From assembly GCF_001281175.1 (NCBI RefSeq), contig NZ_KQ440396.1, positions 584,256 to 648,255 on the forward strand: a stretch of 64,000 nucleotides of DNA, read 5' to 3'. Of this stretch, positions 35,314 to 43,781 are shown one piece after another. The stretch is from Apilactobacillus apinorum. Its GTDB lineage: Bacteria > Bacillota > Bacilli > Lactobacillales > Lactobacillaceae. The position numbers and the translations under genes were made by a program. Numbering within the stretch: the stretch's first letter is position 1; every line of letters starts with the position of its first letter. A model generated the notes under the pieces. That model searched no databases, was not told the origin of the DNA, and was given only the letters and a program-made list of their open reading frames with translations.

Positions 35314-35409
35314 ATGAAACTATTTTATATTTGGATTAATAATGAATTGTCTAATGTTTCTGTAATCTCGAATTTTATTGCTGATTCAACTAAGGTTATT
35401 AGTAAATAA
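35314..35409 (+). CDS. 31-aa small protein, unknown
   Basis: ATG with AAGGAG 8-9 nt upstream; the peptide begins MKLFYIWINNEL, contains SNVSVIS and ends KVISK. It is not hydrophobic enough for a typical type I toxin. Its place, at the start of a structured transcript that ends in a terminator, resembles leader peptides of antibiotic-inducible genes. Not recognised. Confidence 0.5.
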   Translation: MKLFYIWINNELSNVSVISNFIADSTKVISK

Positions 35410-35668
35410 TCCATAAACAATCACATTATTATAAAGAGATCACTTTTTAGACAAGTTAGGAATAAAAAACAATTATCGAAAGATTTTTGTTTGATGGTTA
35501 ACAACAAGATCTTTCCTAATTGTCAAGAAAGGGGATCGCGCTATGCCAATTAACGTAGGAAAATAAGCTCAAGAAGCATAGTCAAATAGACACCGTTTTT
35601 TGAGGTAAATAAAAATAAAAAAGCAGATGACCTGAACTACTAAAGTTCATGGATAGTCATGCAATTTT

Positions 35669-35718
35669 ATGGGAGGAATTAATCCGGTACTTAACCGGTA
35701 ACATTCTTCCCATTTTTT
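35669..35718 (+). terminator. Strong terminator of orphan RNA
   Basis: Stem ATGGGAGGAAT/ATTCTTCCCAT (11 bp, one G-U) with an inner stem CCGGT/ACCGG and six T after. Reads on the plus strand; no plus-strand gene follows. Confidence 0.8.
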
Positions 35719-35761
35719 GTTTTAAACGAATATTCATAACTGATCAAATTTTATAACAAAT

Positions 35762-35805
35762 AAAAAAGATAAAAACTATTTCCAACGAAAATAATTTCTA
35801 TCTTT
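35762..35805 (-). terminator. Intrinsic terminator of MFS operon
   Basis: Arms 35765-35781 and 35789-35805 pair over 17 bp with two G-U pairs; a T-rich tail follows on the minus strand. Confidence 0.75.
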
Positions 35806-35828
35806 AATGTTAGTAATTTTTCTCTTAA

Positions 35829-37076
35829 TTAATGGCTTTTTTTAATCTTGTAATTGATAAAAATAATGTATGCCAATAGAAATAGCATGTATATTGCCAT
35901 TAACTCTAAACTTAGTGTAACTGTCCATATATTCGCAATACTCATGAATATTAGTTGGCCTATAGGTAGTGTGAATGTCATAGTAGTTGAGATAAGTCCC
36001 AAAGAGAGTGCAATATTATCTGTTATATCTTGATTCATAATCCATGCATTTAGTTTTGGACCAGCCTTTCCTTGTAAAAAACCAGCTAAAAATAGTAAAA
36101 CTAAAAATGCATATGTTGATAAAAATAATTCAGCTACAACAACACCTAATAACAAAATAAAGGTCTGTAAACCTACTAAATTTAGAAAAGAAATCTTTTT
36201 AAACACAGATAGTGGGAAAAGAGCTCCCAGAACCTCTGCAACTGAAAATACTACTCCGACAAGAGCTATCGTAAAACCAAATGAACTAATTTGTTGTTGT
36301 TGATAATTTGCAAAATATAAGGAGAATACATTTTCTAATGCAGATCCTACAATCCCTGCGAAGGCATAAATCGAAATATAACATCCCAATAATGGAACGG
36401 AAAAAATCGTTTTTAAAGCTCCTAAAAAAGTAGTATTAGATTTATTATCCTCAGTAGTAGGATTCTTTGTTGAACCAGTATGTCTAGAAGATTCACTTAA
36501 GTTACCCAATAATAATGCACTAATACCAAAAATTAGTGCATTAAGTAATGCAAAATATTCATATTTGTAATTGATTAATACTAAAATAGTAGGACCAATT
36601 AGTTGAGATACCATTGATAACGTAGAAATACTTCCAGAACTCCAAGAAATTATTTGTTCCCTATCATTATCGTCAACTACCTCTATTTCTTTTTCGTATA
36701 GCAATCCTCCAGCATAACTACCACTTACTTTAGAAAATGAAATTATTACTAAAATGAAAATCACAGAATAAATAGATAAACTTTTGGCAAATAATGCTAT
36801 TAATAAATATATAAACATCTGTACACATCTTATTATTCTTGATATTCTAATTTTTTTGATAGTTTTGTCTGCGTAATATCCAGTTAAAAAATTTAATACA
36901 GAAGGAATAATATTTACGAAAGAAGTGGCAGTGATTAACCATCCTCTTTCTGATCCCGTAAAGTTTTCAGCTATCATCATTAATAGTACGATTCCAAAAA
37001 GGCTACTCCCAATACTTTCTAATGCACCAGATAAGAATAACCATTTAAATTGACTATGCCAGTATTTTTTTATCAA
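35829..37076 (-). CDS. MFS transporter (MefA-like)
   Basis: A 415-residue major facilitator with about twelve membrane segments and a charged central loop (SSRHTGSTKNPTTEDN) near residue 205. The first segment (FKWLFLSGALESIGSSLFG) and short cytoplasmic loops resemble MefA-type macrolide or drug efflux pumps; substrate unknown. It is the second gene after its paralogue at 37117-38352. The start is a TTG with a weak AGGTTAG site, so it is less certain. Codon use is more AT-rich than in its neighbour. Confidence 0.8.
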   Translation of the reverse strand: MIKKYWHSQFKWLFLSGALESIGSSLFGIVLLMMIAENFTGSERGWLITATSFVNIIPSVLNFLTGYYADKTIKKIRISRIIRCVQMFIYLLIALFAKSLSIYSVIFILVIISFSKVSGSYAGGLLYEKEIEVVDDNDREQIISWSSGSISTLSMVSQLIGPTILVLINYKYEYFALLNALIFGISALLLGNLSESSRHTGSTKNPTTEDNKSNTTFLGALKTIFSVPLLGCYISIYAFAGIVGSALENVFSLYFANYQQQQISSFGFTIALVGVVFSVAEVLGALFPLSVFKKISFLNLVGLQTFILLLGVVVAELFLSTYAFLVLLFLAGFLQGKAGPKLNAWIMNQDITDNIALSLGLISTTMTFTLPIGQLIFMSIANIWTVTLSLELMAIYMLFLLAYIIFINYKIKKSH

Positions 37077-37116
37077 TTTTCTAACCTACTTTCGTTTATT
37101 TTATAAAAACAATGAA

Positions 37117-38352
37117 TTAACTTAATTCTTTCGGTTTCACTTTGATCGATAATAGAATGATAACTACCATAATCATAAACAAACTAATGCTTAAAACTGG
37201 TGTCTTCCCAATTAAGGTGTATCCACCAACTAAAAAGATACTACCAATTGGTGTAGCAACCGTTAAACTACTATTTAAAATCCCTAAAATGGTACTTAAT
37301 GATGCTGAATCAACGTTGTCCATTAACATGGCAGATAGTTTTGGATTAATTTTACCTAGCACATACATAATGCTGAACAAAACGATCATAATCACGAAGA
37401 CACTTAAATTAAACATCAAAATGATAAAGAAAATCCCTAGTAGCCATGCTGCTAGTAGTAATAATTTTTGAATACTAGTATTTTTCAAAAAATCATGGAC
37501 AATCACAGAACCTAAAACATTTCCTACCACGAAAATGATATTAATAATTAAAATTGTCAATCCAAAGCCTAGTGGACTAACTTGTGGATGTTCCAAAATG
37601 TATAGATTTAAAATCCCATCAATACTTGCACCCAGTGCATTTAAGATGACCAATGATCCTAAGATTCGAACGATAGGTAACCCGGTAATATTCCCCAGTG
37701 AAGAGAAAGCTTTCTTAAAGCCACGTCCTTTACCAGATTTTTCACTTGCTTCTCTTTTGGGCTCAACATAAGATAAGTTTTTTCTCGATAGGAATAAAAT
37801 ACATCCTGAAATAAAAAAGGTAGTGGCATTAATGAAGCTTCCTAGTATGTAGTTACCGGTTGATGCTATGTATGATAATCCAATCGCTTGCCCGATAGGT
37901 TGCATAATCAAACCAATACTGTCATAAAAGCCAATCGTTTGTTGCCTTAGTTCCTTAGGCACTTTATTTTGGATGATTGGTAATTTTAATAGTCCAATCA
38001 CTACCCCGACAATATCTGATACTAAATTAATTCCAATCGCAATTCCTAATTCACTTGGATTGTGTGAAAGAAAAACGGTGAATAAAACTAGGAAAAATGC
38101 TGATTGAGTAAAGGTTAATAAAATCACCCACTTAGCTTTATTAGTTAAATCACCAGCGATTTTACCTAACATCGCAGATAAGACTCCTGGAATCGTTGAC
38201 GCGATGGATGCAATCGTCACCCATAAGGATGGTTGATTGCTAGACTTCGCCAGGATAAGCAATATCATATTAAAGAGGCTAATTCCTAGCACTTGAAAAA
38301 AGGTGCTTCCTAACAGTCCAAAGACCGCTTTATTTTTTAAAATTTTGATCAT
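37117..38352 (-). CDS. MFS transporter (MefA-like), paralogue
   Basis: A 411-residue twelve-segment major facilitator, related along its length to the following gene (for example GKINPKLSAMLMDN here and GKAGPKLNAWIMNQ there). Likely a drug or peptide exporter; substrate unknown. GGGGGAG lies 6 nt before the ATG at 38352. The next gene starts 40 nt after its stop, so they form an operon, and the two products could act together. A small gene is transcribed divergently across an A-rich tract. Confidence 0.82.
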   Translation of the reverse strand: MIKILKNKAVFGLLGSTFFQVLGISLFNMILLILAKSSNQPSLWVTIASIASTIPGVLSAMLGKIAGDLTNKAKWVILLTFTQSAFFLVLFTVFLSHNPSELGIAIGINLVSDIVGVVIGLLKLPIIQNKVPKELRQQTIGFYDSIGLIMQPIGQAIGLSYIASTGNYILGSFINATTFFISGCILFLSRKNLSYVEPKREASEKSGKGRGFKKAFSSLGNITGLPIVRILGSLVILNALGASIDGILNLYILEHPQVSPLGFGLTILIINIIFVVGNVLGSVIVHDFLKNTSIQKLLLLAAWLLGIFFIILMFNLSVFVIMIVLFSIMYVLGKINPKLSAMLMDNVDSASLSTILGILNSSLTVATPIGSIFLVGGYTLIGKTPVLSISLFMIMVVIILLSIKVKPKELS

Positions 38353-38446
38353 ATACAACTCCCCCTAACTTAGATATTGACATCTATAAAAATGAGACTA
38401 CAATGAGTTCATAATTAAATTATAATGTGTTTATAATGAGATTATA

Positions 38447-38488
38447 ACAAAACAAAAAAAAAACAAAAAAAAAACAAAAAAACAATGC
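38447..38488. repeat. A-rich C(A)10 repeat in divergent promoter region
   Basis: Nearly uninterrupted A runs: two copies of C followed by ten A, then C and seven A, between the MFS operon and the 51-aa gene. Directly left of it are TATAAT-like repeats (TTTATAATGAGATTATAAC). Such runs can act as an UP-like or bent element and are prone to length change by slippage. Confidence 0.6.
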
Positions 38489-38526
38489 AAATAACTGATT
38501 AATAGCTATTTGATAAGGAGGATATT

Positions 38527-38682
38527 ATGCATTTTAATAAGGCTCAATTTTATAAAGATGTTGCTAGTTGGGAAAATGATTTAAAAAAACGTAAGTTTGT
38601 TTCTAAAAATACGGTTAAGGGTAATTTTGCCGATTTATTATCATTCACCAAAATATTGTTGCACTCAATTCAAACCCATTAA
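38527..38682 (+). CDS. 51-aa orphan protein
   Basis: ATG with AAGGAGG about 6 nt upstream. The peptide starts MHFNKAQFYKDVASWEN and is basic in the middle (DLKKRKFVSKN), then ends in a helix-like segment (ADLLSFTKILLHS). No signal peptide or membrane segment. It faces the MFS operon across a shared promoter region, so it could be a regulator fragment or a short cytoplasmic protein. Not recognised. Confidence 0.55.
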   Translation: MHFNKAQFYKDVASWENDLKKRKFVSKNTVKGNFADLLSFTKILLHSIQTH

Positions 38683-38705
38683 TCATCAGACATTAAAATA
38701 ACGAC

Positions 38706-38738
38706 ACAAAAAAAGACGACTGAATCAGTCGTCTTTTT
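38706..38738. terminator. Bidirectional intrinsic terminator
   Basis: Arms AAAAGACGACTGA and TCAGTCGTCTTTT with A and T runs between convergent genes (51-aa protein and HesB-like protein). Confidence 0.85.
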
Positions 38739-38784
38739 TACCCATAATTGTTTTGTTACTTAAGCTTAGTTTTTATAATTGTTT

Positions 38785-39129
38785 TTAGTTTCTCTTGTCG
38801 ACTACTGGTACGTTACCGTCGATCATCCCTGAATCACCTTTTAGTACCAATGCATTGTACATTACATCGAACTTCAAGTTTTGTTCTAGGAATGAGCCAC
38901 TGTAGTCTTTGTAGAATACTGGACCTAAATCTGAGTCCATTTCTGCATTAAAATCTTTGTCGTCTAAATCAGGGTTAACTGCAATGAAATCAAAAGATGT
39001 ATCAATTGCACATGATCCTGCGTCAGAGAAGTTTCCAACACCATCATCTAAACTCAAGAAGAACTTAGCGTCACCTTGAATCTTGTTTTGAATCTTTTCT
39101 TTTGCTGCATCTGTAATAGTTAGTTTCAT
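38785..39129 (-). CDS. HesB/IscA-like Fe-S biosynthesis domain protein
   Basis: A 114-residue acidic protein of the lactobacillus 'iron-sulfur cluster biosynthesis family' (HesB/YadR fold), recognised from MKLTITDAAKEKI at the start and FFLSLDDGVG. The three conserved cysteines of true IscA are not present; only one Cys (GSCAID) is seen, so cluster binding is doubtful. Function unknown. Monocistronic, with GGGGG about 9 nt before the ATG. Confidence 0.7.
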   Translation of the reverse strand: MKLTITDAAKEKIQNKIQGDAKFFLSLDDGVGNFSDAGSCAIDTSFDFIAVNPDLDDKDFNAEMDSDLGPVFYKDYSGSFLEQNLKFDVMYNALVLKGDSGMIDGNVPVVDKRN

Positions 39130-39233
39130 AAAAATGAACCCCCTTTATTTATATTACAAGATATATAATACTCGTTTTACATCTTGTGTCAATAGTTTGC
39201 ACACGATTTAATTTAATTTTACGCTATTTTTCT

Positions 39234-40679
39234 CTATTGACGATACCAATCATACACCTTTTGGGCGTCATTGAAAGGTAAATATTTCGCAGTGATTGTT
39301 TTTCCAGTCATTCCACTACGGATAATGACTTCAATATGGGCTAATTGAGTCTTCTTCATCCAAATAGATTGACGAATACGCATCGCTTGAATTTGATGCC
39401 ATACAATATGATATTGGCGTTTATTCAATAAGCGACTAGTACTGATCATCATACTAGCATCTTTATCATCCCCGGATAAACTAACTTCGGTGCTTACATA
39501 TTTAAAGTGTGCGTTTCCGATAATGATTAATAACAATAATAAAGCAATTAAAGCTAAAATTATTTTGACTTCATTATCGAAGAACCACATCGAGATTATT
39601 GGAACCAGTACTAACCATGATACGTTACGGCTAAATATCCACCATGCTCTAATTTTTGGTTTAAATGTTGCTACATATTGTAATGGAACCCATCCAATGT
39701 ATTCTTTAAATCGTTTGGCAAAATCCTTCGCAAACAGGTTTGGTAGAGCAATTGCTAATTCTTTACCATTATCATCTTTTGAAGATTCATCAGTCGCAAG
39801 CACGATTCTAACGGTGCTGGTGTGAATCCACTTTTGCAATAAGTTTTGCTCTACCAACACGCTTTGAATTCGGTTGGTGGAAACACGAATCTTACTACGT
39901 GATAATAATCCCATTTCAATTTCTAAATATTTATCCTTTTTGGATAGTGTAAAATCAAAATATCTAATTACGTTATATACAACTACTAACGTTTGCGCTA
40001 ATAAAATCCCCGTGATTACACTAGCGATGATTACTGCTACACTCATCTGACTAAGTTTGTTTGCAGCATCGTCAATGGCTGATGAAAAGAAATCACCACC
40101 AAGTCTAGATAGTAAAAATACAAACAAATAGAGCAACTTAAGATTAGTAAAGCTAAAAAGAACAATGTCTTTGATTCCAGCAATGTAACTGTTATCTGAA
40201 CTGGTTGTCTCTACGGCTTGTTGCTGTTTTTCTTCAACTACTGCTTCATCAATAGTTGGGTGAACAAATTCACGGTGCTTTTGTTCTAGGTACTCACCGA
40301 CTTGAACGTTAACAGCTGTCAGTTCATTACCATCTTCAGACTTTTTACCTGCAGTTTCAATCTTAATTGATTCAATATTGAAAGGTTTTAAAAGAAATAA
40401 TTGACTATGTTGAATCGATTGAATTCTTGAAAATGGAATGTGAATCGTCTTCTTAACAAAGATTCCTTTTCTAATCACGATTTGATCATCTAAGATGGAA
40501 TAGCGAAAGTAAAAATATGATAATATATCATTTCCAAATGACAATGATAGTAATAAAACTAGCATTATTGTTGAGCTAACATGAATCCCGCTAGCAATCA
40601 AAAAGCTTAACGGAACCATGTAGATGAGGCCACGGAAATAGTAGATAAATGCAAATGGACTTAATAATTTATTGTGCAT
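39234..40679 (-). CDS. YdbT-like PH-domain membrane protein
   Basis: A 481-residue membrane protein with three bacterial PH (YdbS/YdbT) domains between pairs of membrane segments: about residues 55-115, 250-325 and 395-470. Repeated signs are YSILDDQIVIRKG, LEIEMGLLSRSKIRVSTNRIQSV and the QIQAMRIRQS segment. In Bacillus subtilis ydbST is controlled by SigW and protects against an amylocyclicin-type bacteriocin. It overlaps the ydbS-like gene by 11 nt. Confidence 0.82.
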   Translation of the reverse strand: MHNKLLSPFAFIYYFRGLIYMVPLSFLIASGIHVSSTIMLVLLLSLSFGNDILSYFYFRYSILDDQIVIRKGIFVKKTIHIPFSRIQSIQHSQLFLLKPFNIESIKIETAGKKSEDGNELTAVNVQVGEYLEQKHREFVHPTIDEAVVEEKQQQAVETTSSDNSYIAGIKDIVLFSFTNLKLLYLFVFLLSRLGGDFFSSAIDDAANKLSQMSVAVIIASVITGILLAQTLVVVYNVIRYFDFTLSKKDKYLEIEMGLLSRSKIRVSTNRIQSVLVEQNLLQKWIHTSTVRIVLATDESSKDDNGKELAIALPNLFAKDFAKRFKEYIGWVPLQYVATFKPKIRAWWIFSRNVSWLVLVPIISMWFFDNEVKIILALIALLLLLIIIGNAHFKYVSTEVSLSGDDKDASMMISTSRLLNKRQYHIVWHQIQAMRIRQSIWMKKTQLAHIEVIIRSGMTGKTITAKYLPFNDAQKVYDWYRQ

Positions 40680-41136
40680 TGCGCGCCTCCATTGCTAATT
40701 CCATTACTCGTTGCTTAATGCGTTTTGATTCTTCCTTAGTCACCGCATCAATTGAATGAGATGATCCAGAAGTATCAATGCTAATTTCGTGTAAATCTTT
40801 AATCATCAATAGTGGACCTTGTTCAATATCAACGTTTTGGACTCTCGCAATTGGAATCGTTGATTGACGTCTAAATATAAAACCACGACTGATTTCAATG
40901 TGGTCTTCATAAATTGCGTAAGCATGGAATGCATAACGATAAGGAATTAATGCCATTTCAATTGTGGTATATAGAACGAAAATAACTCCCAAAACCAATG
41001 GAATGTATTGAACATATGGCCAATCCATGAATTTAACAGCGACAAAAGCACCGGCAAAAACGATTATTTCAACTGCTAACGTAATTAATGCAGCATATAG
41101 CCACACTGTTTTAACTGATTCTGGTAATTTTTTCAT
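40669..41136 (-). CDS. YdbS-like PH-domain membrane protein
   Basis: A 155-residue protein with two N-terminal membrane segments and one bacterial PH domain (YAIYEDHIEISRGF, then TIPIARVQNVDIEQG). It is the usual small partner of YdbT. AGGTGG lies 5 nt before the ATG at 41136, which is 10 nt after the Ogt-like gene; the three genes form an operon behind the shared operator at 41657-41683. Confidence 0.85.
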   Translation of the reverse strand: MKKLPESVKTVWLYAALITLAVEIIVFAGAFVAVKFMDWPYVQYIPLVLGVIFVLYTTIEMALIPYRYAFHAYAIYEDHIEISRGFIFRRQSTIPIARVQNVDIEQGPLLMIKDLHEISIDTSGSSHSIDAVTKEESKRIKQRVMELAMEARNAQ

Positions 41137-41145
41137 TATATCCAC

Positions 41146-41628
41146 CTATCCTTGTTCAATATTTAATAGTAATTGATTAAAATCTGCTAATTTTCGGTAA
41201 CTATTAGAGTAATCAACCCCTAAAATTCGATGTGTTGGAATAATCATAATCAGTGGATTATTAAGAATGGCTTCTTTTACTTCGGCATCATCGAAAGGAT
41301 GTTGTTGACAGAATTGTTTAAAAGTAATGGTACAACCGTATTGTATTTCTCTAATCGCCTGATAGATTGCACTATATTTTTGACCTGTCATATCTGTTTT
41401 GATGGTGAATGATTTTATGTCACCTTCCAAAAATGCTTTTATTTCATCTTTGTATGGACCAGTTACTTGTTTATCAAAACAAAACTCTGCATCCAACTCT
41501 GGATAAAAATTGTAAATGTTAGATATTCCAGCATTGGGATTATTAATGAAAGTAATTCCATTACGGGTACAAGTGAAATAGAGCTTTATTTTATTATATT
41601 CAACTTGATTCCAATATAATTTATTCAT
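41146..41628 (-). CDS. Ogt-like protein lacking the catalytic cysteine
   Basis: A 160-residue protein with the layout of O6-alkylguanine-DNA alkyltransferases, ending in NPLIMIIPTHRILG. The active-site PCHR is PTHR here: Thr132 replaces the acceptor Cys. The DNA-intercalating Arg of the RAVG motif is also missing (EVKEAILNNP). It cannot be a normal suicide methyltransferase. Alkyltransferase-like proteins with Trp at this site bind lesions without repair, but Thr is different. It is first in an operon with YdbS/YdbT, an unusual partner. Start probably at 41628, with GGATGG 6 nt upstream. Confidence 0.75.
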   Translation of the reverse strand: MNKLYWNQVEYNKIKLYFTCTRNGITFINNPNAGISNIYNFYPELDAEFCFDKQVTGPYKDEIKAFLEGDIKSFTIKTDMTGQKYSAIYQAIREIQYGCTITFKQFCQQHPFDDAEVKEAILNNPLIMIIPTHRILGVDYSNSYRKLADFNQLLLNIEQG

Positions 41629-41656
41629 CTTCATCCATCCCTATATGTATTTTTAA

Positions 41657-41706
41657 AGTTAATTACTTATGTAACTAACTATACTTACTTATTCATTAAA
41701 AATCAA
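41657..41706 (-). promoter_or_regulatory. Promoter with shared operator (copy 1)
   Basis: Minus strand TTGATT (41701-41706), 17 nt, TATAGT (41678-41683). From the -10 onward runs a 27-nt block (41657-41683) that is nearly palindromic (AGTTA-x-TTAC-ATAA-GTAA-x-TAACT) and identical at 25 of 27 positions to 46393-46419 in the promoter of the ABC operon. Confidence 0.7.
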
Positions 41707-41712
41707 TATAAA

Positions 41713-41746
41713 ATAAAAAGACATAACCAAACGTTATGTCTTTTTA
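41713..41746 (-). terminator. Intrinsic terminator
   Basis: Arms AAAAAGACATAAC/GTTATGTCTTTTT, 5-nt loop; after the NlpC/P60 gene. Confidence 0.85.
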
Positions 41747-42211
41747 TTAGATTGCACGAGTGTATCCAACAACATGCCACCATGGAGCGTGAATACTTTC
41801 TTTCACGACACCTCTATTTTGAGCGTCAATCATCTCACCGTTACCAATATACATTCCAACGTGGTAAATACTCTTAGTTGAAGCTCCGATGAAAACTAAA
41901 TCACCTTTTTTTAATTGTTTTTTACTAATTTTTTTAGTGGTATTGTATTGAGATTGAGCTGTTCTAGGAAGATGCTTGTTAGCACCATGTTTGAATATGT
42001 ATCTTACAAATCCAGAACAATCAAAACTACTTGGACCAGTTGATCCGTATACATAACGAGTGCCTAATTTTGAATTAGCAACATTATAAATACTGTCATA
42101 TTTTGAACTATTAGCACTGGCTGTTGTTTCATTTGCAGGGAATAGCATGATAAATGCCATCGCTACAGTCATAGTCAGTGATATTAATACTTTCATAGTT
42201 GTTTTATTCAT
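41747..42211 (-). CDS. Secreted NlpC/P60 peptidase
   Basis: A 154-residue wall enzyme: signal peptide about 1-33 (cut near TASAN), then a single NlpC/P60 domain. Catalytic Cys65 is in SSFDCSGFVRY and His117 in SIYHVGMYIG. It has no separate wall-binding domain. It should cut stem peptides of peptidoglycan (D-Glu to Lys/DAP type bond). A near-consensus WalR box lies upstream at 42322-42338, matching the known control of such enzymes by WalRK in Bacillus. Confidence 0.88.
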   Translation of the reverse strand: MNKTTMKVLISLTMTVAMAFIMLFPANETTASANSSKYDSIYNVANSKLGTRYVYGSTGPSSFDCSGFVRYIFKHGANKHLPRTAQSQYNTTKKISKKQLKKGDLVFIGASTKSIYHVGMYIGNGEMIDAQNRGVVKESIHAPWWHVVGYTRAI

Positions 42212-42321
42212 AGTTAAATCCTCGTCCTCTAAAATCTTTAAACTTTCTTAATGATTGACTTCATTATAGTGACAAAATGCTACATATCAGCAACAGCAGT
42301 GTTTCAATATTGTGAAAAAAT

Positions 42322-42338
42322 GTTACCGGATCATTACA
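42322..42338 (-). promoter_or_regulatory. WalR-like box before NlpC/P60 gene
   Basis: Minus strand TGTAAT-GATCC-GGTAAC matches TGTWAH-N5-TGTWAH at 11 of 12 positions, about 110-125 nt before the start codon. Confidence 0.45.
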
Positions 42339-42412
42339 AGGCATGGTTTAAAAATTAAAAGCGTCCTATAATAATGAATATACTAATAATAAAAAAGGAT
42401 ATAGGTGATGAC

Positions 42413-43720
42413 ATGGATTTATATTCATACAACTATCTAACCCATCCCAACAGTTTAGTTACATATTTATTATTAGCACTCGCTGTTGTGGTTGGATTAT
42501 TGATTATCTTTAATGGATTCAAATATATGCGCGATCGTACGAACTTAAAGTATCGTGATTTATTTATTACTATGACTTTAGTGGCGGTTTTAGCAATTTC
42601 AATTGGTTTTAGCAATATCTTGCAACAAAGAAATTCTTCTTCGCAAAATTCGCAAACTACTGAAATGGTTAAAGCTATCAGTCGTAGCAAACATATTTCC
42701 ACATCTAAGATTTACGTTAGTTCACCACAATTAACTAACGGAATGACAGTTAAAGTTGGTAGCAAATTCTACCAAGCAACATTTAATGCTAGTTTTAACA
42801 GTTACCAACTTCAACCAATTCAACTAATCCCTACAAAGATTAGTTATCACGATGAACCATCAATTACTATCGGTGGTTTGAACTCCGAATACATGGAAAT
42901 TCTATTCAAATTCTTAATTGGATTTGTCATGTTGGTAATCCAAATTAACCTTTCTGGTAAAGGTAACTTGGCTCCTTCTAACGCCGTTGACCAAGTTCAA
43001 AACTATGTATTAGGGGGAATTATTGGGGGTATGATTTACAACGAACAAATCGGTACCCTTCAATTCTTCATTGTTCTATTGATCTGGTCATTGGTTATCT
43101 TTACTAGTCGAATTCTTAGTCGTCAGTTCCCATTATTCAGACGGATTTTCGCAGGTGAACCTCAAAACATCATCACTAACGGGATCGTTAATGTTGATAC
43201 TGCTTTGAAAAACGGAATGTCTGCTGCCGACTTATCATTTAAGTTAAGAACCAAAGGGGTCAGCAACTTCCAAGATGTTAAATCAGCCGTGCTAGAACAA
43301 AATGGTCAATTAACCATCACAACATTTGGTGATGAAACATTGAGTTACCCAATCATTACTGACGGAACTGTTAATAATGACGTCTTAGACAGAATGGGTC
43401 ATGATACTGAATGGATTGAAAACTTAGCTAAAGACACTCATAAGGAAATTTCTCAAATTTACTTAGGTCAATATGTAGATGATCATTTGGTAATAATTTC
43501 ATACCCTACTCACGCTAAACGTCCTTGGTACTATGAATTACGTCAACGTGTTGAAGATTTCTCTAACAGTCATAATTTAACACCTGAAAGCATTCGTAAT
43601 GCCAAAGCAATGCAAAGTTTGAAAGAATTATCTAAAAAACGTCATATGGGTAAAAATAGTAACAACAATGATACTCCATCAAACAATAACCCTCGTGGCA
43701 CAAAAGGAACAAAACAATAA
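42413..43720 (+). CDS. DUF3290-DUF421 fusion membrane protein
   Basis: A 435-residue protein. Residues 1-145 look like DUF3290 (MDLYSYNYL start, two membrane segments, then a soluble SKHISTSKIYV region). From about 165 it is a DUF421/YetF-type protein: three membrane segments, then a cytoplasmic domain with GEPQNIITNGIVN and DLSFKLRTKGV. In other lactobacilli these are, to my knowledge, two adjacent genes. A Ser/Asn-rich tail ends the protein. Start at 42413 with AGGTG 5 nt upstream. Role unknown; YetF-like proteins are linked to spore or envelope functions. Confidence 0.75.
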   Translation: MDLYSYNYLTHPNSLVTYLLLALAVVVGLLIIFNGFKYMRDRTNLKYRDLFITMTLVAVLAISIGFSNILQQRNSSSQNSQTTEMVKAISRSKHISTSKIYVSSPQLTNGMTVKVGSKFYQATFNASFNSYQLQPIQLIPTKISYHDEPSITIGGLNSEYMEILFKFLIGFVMLVIQINLSGKGNLAPSNAVDQVQNYVLGGIIGGMIYNEQIGTLQFFIVLLIWSLVIFTSRILSRQFPLFRRIFAGEPQNIITNGIVNVDTALKNGMSAADLSFKLRTKGVSNFQDVKSAVLEQNGQLTITTFGDETLSYPIITDGTVNNDVLDRMGHDTEWIENLAKDTHKEISQIYLGQYVDDHLVIISYPTHAKRPWYYELRQRVEDFSNSHNLTPESIRNAKAMQSLKELSKKRHMGKNSNNNDTPSNNNPRGTKGTKQ

Positions 43721-43721
43721 T

Positions 43722-43758
43722 AAAAAAGACTAGGTTTGATTGAACCTAGTCTTTTTTT
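43722..43758. terminator. Bidirectional intrinsic terminator
   Basis: Arms AAAGACTAGGTT/AACCTAGTCTTT with A and T runs between the fusion gene and the nitroreductase gene. Confidence 0.85.
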
Positions 43759-43781
43759 GGTTTTTATTTATTGGGTTTTAA

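Larger units (their letters stand above)
35242..35718 (+). ncRNA. Orphan structured RNA with small reading frames
   Basis: About 480 nt from promoter (35208-35235) to terminator (35669-35718), with no large gene on this strand. From left to right: a perfect palindrome GTCACGTGAC at about 35260; a 31-aa frame with a good ribosome site; arms 35450-35462 and 35512-35524 that pair at 12 of 13 positions; a 7-codon frame (MPINVGK, 35543) after AAAGGGGA; a stem-loop TGAACT/AGTTCA within GCAGATGAC/GTCATGC at about 35620-35662. It looks like a leader whose target gene was lost, or a free small RNA. It matched no family I could name. Confidence 0.5.

Noticed and set aside
35531..35600. Resemblance of AAAGGGGA... 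to a yybP-ykoY manganese riboswitch
   Set aside because: Only the GGGGA stretch matches; the rest of the conserved core could not be found.
38447..38488. A-rich repeats as a CRISPR or origin element
   Set aside because: No spacers, no DnaA boxes and no associated genes; it is a simple A-tract.
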